A program made the position numbers and the translations under genes. Source: Brevundimonas sp. UBA7635 (GTDB lineage: Bacteria; Pseudomonadota; Alphaproteobacteria; Caulobacterales; Caulobacteraceae). Taken from it: a DNA stretch of 6,809 nt. Where the stretch lies: assembly GCA_002483865.1 (NCBI GenBank), contig DLIT01000147.1, positions 503 through 7,311 of the forward strand, in the 5' to 3' direction. Positions 4,831-6,809 of the stretch are shown one piece after another (positions within the stretch are counted from its first letter, which is position 1; each line of letters begins with the position of its first letter). Below the pieces are notes generated by a model. It made no database searches. It saw nothing but the letters and a program-made list of their open reading frames with translations, and was not told the origin of the DNA.

Positions 4831-5976
4831 TCAGCTGTGGCGATAGGGGCTCAAATCCTCGGTCATGGCCAGCATTTCGGCCACTACGGCGGGGCGTTCG
4901 CGGTCCAGATACCGGGCCACCGCCGCGTGCAGGCCGGGATCGGCGATGAAGTGGGCCGAATAGACCGGGGAGGGCAGGTAGCCGCGCGCGATCTTGTGCT
5001 CGCCCTGGGCCCCCGCCTCGACGCGCGACAGGCCACGCGCAATGGCAAAGTCGATGGCCTGGTAATAGCAAAGCTCGAAGTGGAGGAAGGGCACGTCCTC
5101 GATGCAGCCCCACTGGCGGCCATAAAGGGCGTCGCGGCCGATGAAGTTCAGGGCCCCGGCAATCGGCCGCCCGTCGCGGAAGGCCATGACCAGGGCAATG
5201 CGCCCGGCCATGGTGCGGCCCACGCGGCTGAAGAAGTCCCGCGTCAGATAGGGCTGGCCCCACTTGCGTGCCCCGGTGTCCATGTAGAAGTCGAAGAAGG
5301 CGTCCCAGTGGGCCTCGGTCAGGTCGGGGCCGGTCAGGACGCGGATGTCCAGGCCCTCCTGCGCCGTGCGCCGCTCGCGTCGGATGGTCTTGCGCCGACT
5401 GGAGGACAGGGCCGACAGGAAGTCGTCGAACGAGCCATGGCCCCGGTTGCGCCAGATATACTGGATGTCCTGGCGCGGCAGAAGCCCGGCCTGGGTCATC
5501 GCCTGCCATTCCGCCTCGATGGGGAAGTTGATGTGCAGCGAGGACAGATCCATGCGCTGGCACAGGGTCACGGCTCCCTGCAGCAGGGCCTGGCGCACCG
5601 TGGTCTCATCCGTGCCGGGGGCATTCAGGAATCGCGGTCCCGTGGCGGGGGTAAAGGGCACGGCCCCCAGCAGCTTGGGGTAATAGCGCCCGCCCGCGCG
5701 CTGCAAGGCATCGGCCCAGCTGTGGTCAAAGACGTATTCGCCCTGGCTGTGCCCCTTCAGATAAAGGGGCATGACGCCCAGAACGGCCCCGCCGTCATCA
5801 TGCAGGGACAGGTGGCGCGCGGCCCAGCCCTGGGACGGGACCGCGCTGCCGGACGCCTCGCAGGCGTCCAGAAAGTCGTAGGAGACAAAAGGATCGCCGG
5901 TAGGGGCCGCACAGGTGTCCCATGCGGCCTGGCCTATGGCGGCGATGCTGTCGTGGACCTGGAGGGTGAAGCTCAC
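4831..5976 (-). CDS. FemAB-like GNAT family N-acetyltransferase (COG3146, formerly DUF482)
   Basis: The 381-residue protein has the hallmarks of the FemAB_like family (PF04339): DHSWADA (84-90), GGRYYPKL (95-102), VPFTPATGPR (106-115), a basic stretch SSSRRKTIRRER (191-202) and the C-terminal signature EAGAQGEHKIARGY (320-333). The fold is two GNAT-like halves, related to FemAB aminoacyl transferases and GNAT acetyltransferases. The substrate and reaction of this family have not been established as far as I know, so no specific function is given. It is cytoplasmic by sequence, without signal peptide or membrane segment. The start is GTG at 5976, overlapping the ridA stop codon as GTGA, with GAGG four bases upstream inside the ridA coding end. 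This indicates translational coupling to ridA. No clear terminator follows its stop codon. Confidence 0.9.
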   Translation of the reverse strand: MSFTLQVHDSIAAIGQAAWDTCAAPTGDPFVSYDFLDACEASGSAVPSQGWAARHLSLHDDGGAVLGVMPLYLKGHSQGEYVFDHSWADALQRAGGRYYPKLLGAVPFTPATGPRFLNAPGTDETTVRQALLQGAVTLCQRMDLSSLHINFPIEAEWQAMTQAGLLPRQDIQYIWRNRGHGSFDDFLSALSSSRRKTIRRERRTAQEGLDIRVLTGPDLTEAHWDAFFDFYMDTGARKWGQPYLTRDFFSRVGRTMAGRIALVMAFRDGRPIAGALNFIGRDALYGRQWGCIEDVPFLHFELCYYQAIDFAIARGLSRVEAGAQGEHKIARGYLPSPVYSAHFIADPGLHAAVARYLDRERPAVVAEMLAMTEDLSPYRHS

Positions 5977-6431
5977 TTCACCTCGAGGATGGCATCGACT
6001 TCAACGGCAAAGCCCAGAGGCAGCTTGTAGACGCCGACGGCCGAACGCGAGTGTTTGCCCGCATCGCCGAAGACCTGGACCATCAGGTCCGAGCAGCCGT
6101 TGATGACACCCGGAATGGCCTCAAAGTCAGGGCCAGCCTGGACAAAGCCACCCAGCTTGACCACGCGAACCACGCGTTCCAGGTCGCCGTCCAGGGCTTC
6201 CTTGATCTGGGCCAACAGGTTGATGCCGCACAGCTTGGCCGCTTCAGCAGCCTGCTCAGGGGTCACGTCGACGCCGACCGTGCCCTTGATGCCGCCATTG
6301 GCGTCGTTCGACAGCTGGCCCGAGATGAACAGCTGATTGCCGGTGCGGACATAGGAGACATAGCTGGCGACGGGCTTGGCAGGCTCGGGCAGGGTGATAC
6401 CGAGTTCGGCGATGCGGTCGTTGATGCTCAT
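5973..6431 (-). CDS. RidA family protein (reactive intermediate/imine deaminase-like)
   Basis: RidA (YjgF/YER057c/UK114) proteins are trimeric cytoplasmic enzymes that hydrolyse reactive enamines and imines such as 2-aminoacrylate released by pyridoxal-phosphate enzymes. The 152-residue product is longer than E. coli RidA (128). It belongs to the subfamily with an N-terminal extension and the YVRTGNQLFISGQLS segment (27-41). By alignment from memory, R129 (HSRSAVGV) and E144 (AVEVDAI) correspond to E. coli R105 and E120, with the same 15-residue spacing, so deaminase activity is plausible. The substrate of this subfamily is not known to me. Start 6431 has GGAG about 8 bases upstream. dinB ends 57 bases upstream and the FemAB-like gene overlaps its end by 4 bases, so these three genes probably form a transcription unit. 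Confidence 0.93.
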   Translation of the reverse strand: MSINDRIAELGITLPEPAKPVASYVSYVRTGNQLFISGQLSNDANGGIKGTVGVDVTPEQAAEAAKLCGINLLAQIKEALDGDLERVVRVVKLGGFVQAGPDFEAIPGVINGCSDLMVQVFGDAGKHSRSAVGVYKLPLGFAVEVDAILEVK

Positions 6432-6488
6432 GTCGACGTCTCCGTTAGGGGGAACAGGCGGGTGATGTAGCGCGATGTCTGCGGCGCG

Positions 6489-6809
6489 TCATCCGGGCTT
6501 CTTCAACGCCCGGCCCGCGACGACGGCTCCGGCCCCGAAACGGGCGCGCAGGGCATCTATGGTCGTCTCGGTTTTCAGGGCGCGGTCTTCCTCGGTGGCA
6601 AACAGACCCGAGGGACCGTCAGGGGCCTGGCCAATCTCGGCCAGGCCGATGCCGATCAGGCGATAGGCCATGCCCAGTTCGGGTTTCAACAGGTCGCGCC
6701 CGGCCTGGAACAGGGTGCGGGCGGTCTGCACCGGCTCGGCCAGGGTGACGCGGCGCGTGACGATCCTGAAGTCGCTGCGGCGCAGTTTCAGCACCACGAC
6801 CCGGCTGGC
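6489..6809 (-). CDS. dinB: DNA polymerase IV, C-terminal (little finger) part
   Basis: The last 106 residues of a Y-family DNA polymerase are visible; the catalytic palm and fingers domains lie beyond the right edge. DinB performs error-prone translesion synthesis. The visible part is the little finger (polymerase-associated) domain: the beta strand VVVLKLRRSDFRIVTRRVTL at the start, then TARTLFQAGRDLL, then YRLIGIGLAEI, which is the highly typical YRLxGxGxxxL pattern. The tail TTIDALRARFGAGAVVAGRAL (shortened here at its end) is the usual DinB ending, in which a helix predicts the chain end. The C-terminal beta-clamp-binding motif often seen in DinB is not obvious in KKPG, unless it is located elsewhere. 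The gene is open at the window edge; the GTG at 6797 is internal, not a start. Confidence 0.9.
   Translation of the reverse strand, partial: ASRVVVLKLRRSDFRIVTRRVTLAEPVQTARTLFQAGRDLLKPELGMAYRLIGIGLAEIGQAPDGPSGLFATEEDRALKTETTIDALRARFGAGAVVAGRALKKPG

Noticed and set aside
4588..6030. 480-codon open frame on the plus strand across the CsbD-like, GNAT and ridA genes
   Set aside because: It is antisense to three recognisable genes; its length is a by-product of codon bias. The product is Gly/Ala/Arg-rich without any known motif.

Overview
The window looks like a chromosomal segment of a GC-rich alphaproteobacterium, most likely Caulobacterales (Caulobacter or Brevundimonas type). The evidence is the gene content (a Phasin_2-type phasin next to clpS-clpA, and a FemAB-like GNAT protein), the strong GC bias at third codon positions, and the REP-like hairpin repeats with the CCCGGC...GCCGGG core that are common in this class. 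Genus assignment is inference; no rRNA or other marker gene is present.

Layout: 1-393 (minus) is the N-terminal part of a secreted D-alanyl-D-alanine carboxypeptidase (peptidase S11), cut by the window edge. A 232-base divergent intergenic region separates it from a phasin gene (626-1096, plus), which ends in a strong intrinsic terminator. After another 232-base gap come clpS (1329-1658) and clpA (1671-3971), 12 bases apart and closed by a terminator that looks bidirectional. A 435-base gene-free stretch (3972-4406) follows, filled with a composite array of palindromic repeats. The remaining genes are on the minus strand: a CsbD-like stress protein with a C-terminal membrane tail (4407-4712), a FemAB-like GNAT protein (4831-5976), a RidA-family protein (5973-6431) and the C-terminal end of DNA polymerase IV (6489-6809).

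How the genes work together: clpS and clpA form one functional unit, since ClpS delivers N-degron substrates to the ClpA unfoldase, which feeds ClpP (not in this window). The dinB, ridA and GNAT genes run head to tail, and ridA and GNAT overlap by four bases (GTGA), so they are probably co-transcribed and translationally coupled, although no shared pathway is evident. The phasin and CsbD-like genes look like separate single-gene units, each with its own candidate regulatory signal.

Most of the window is ordinary housekeeping and stress-response content. I see no undescribed multi-gene system. The features most worth a second look are the composite repeat array at 4031-4394, the two dyads upstream of the phasin gene, the EcfG-like promoter candidate before the CsbD-like gene, and the near-identical translation start regions of clpS and clpA.
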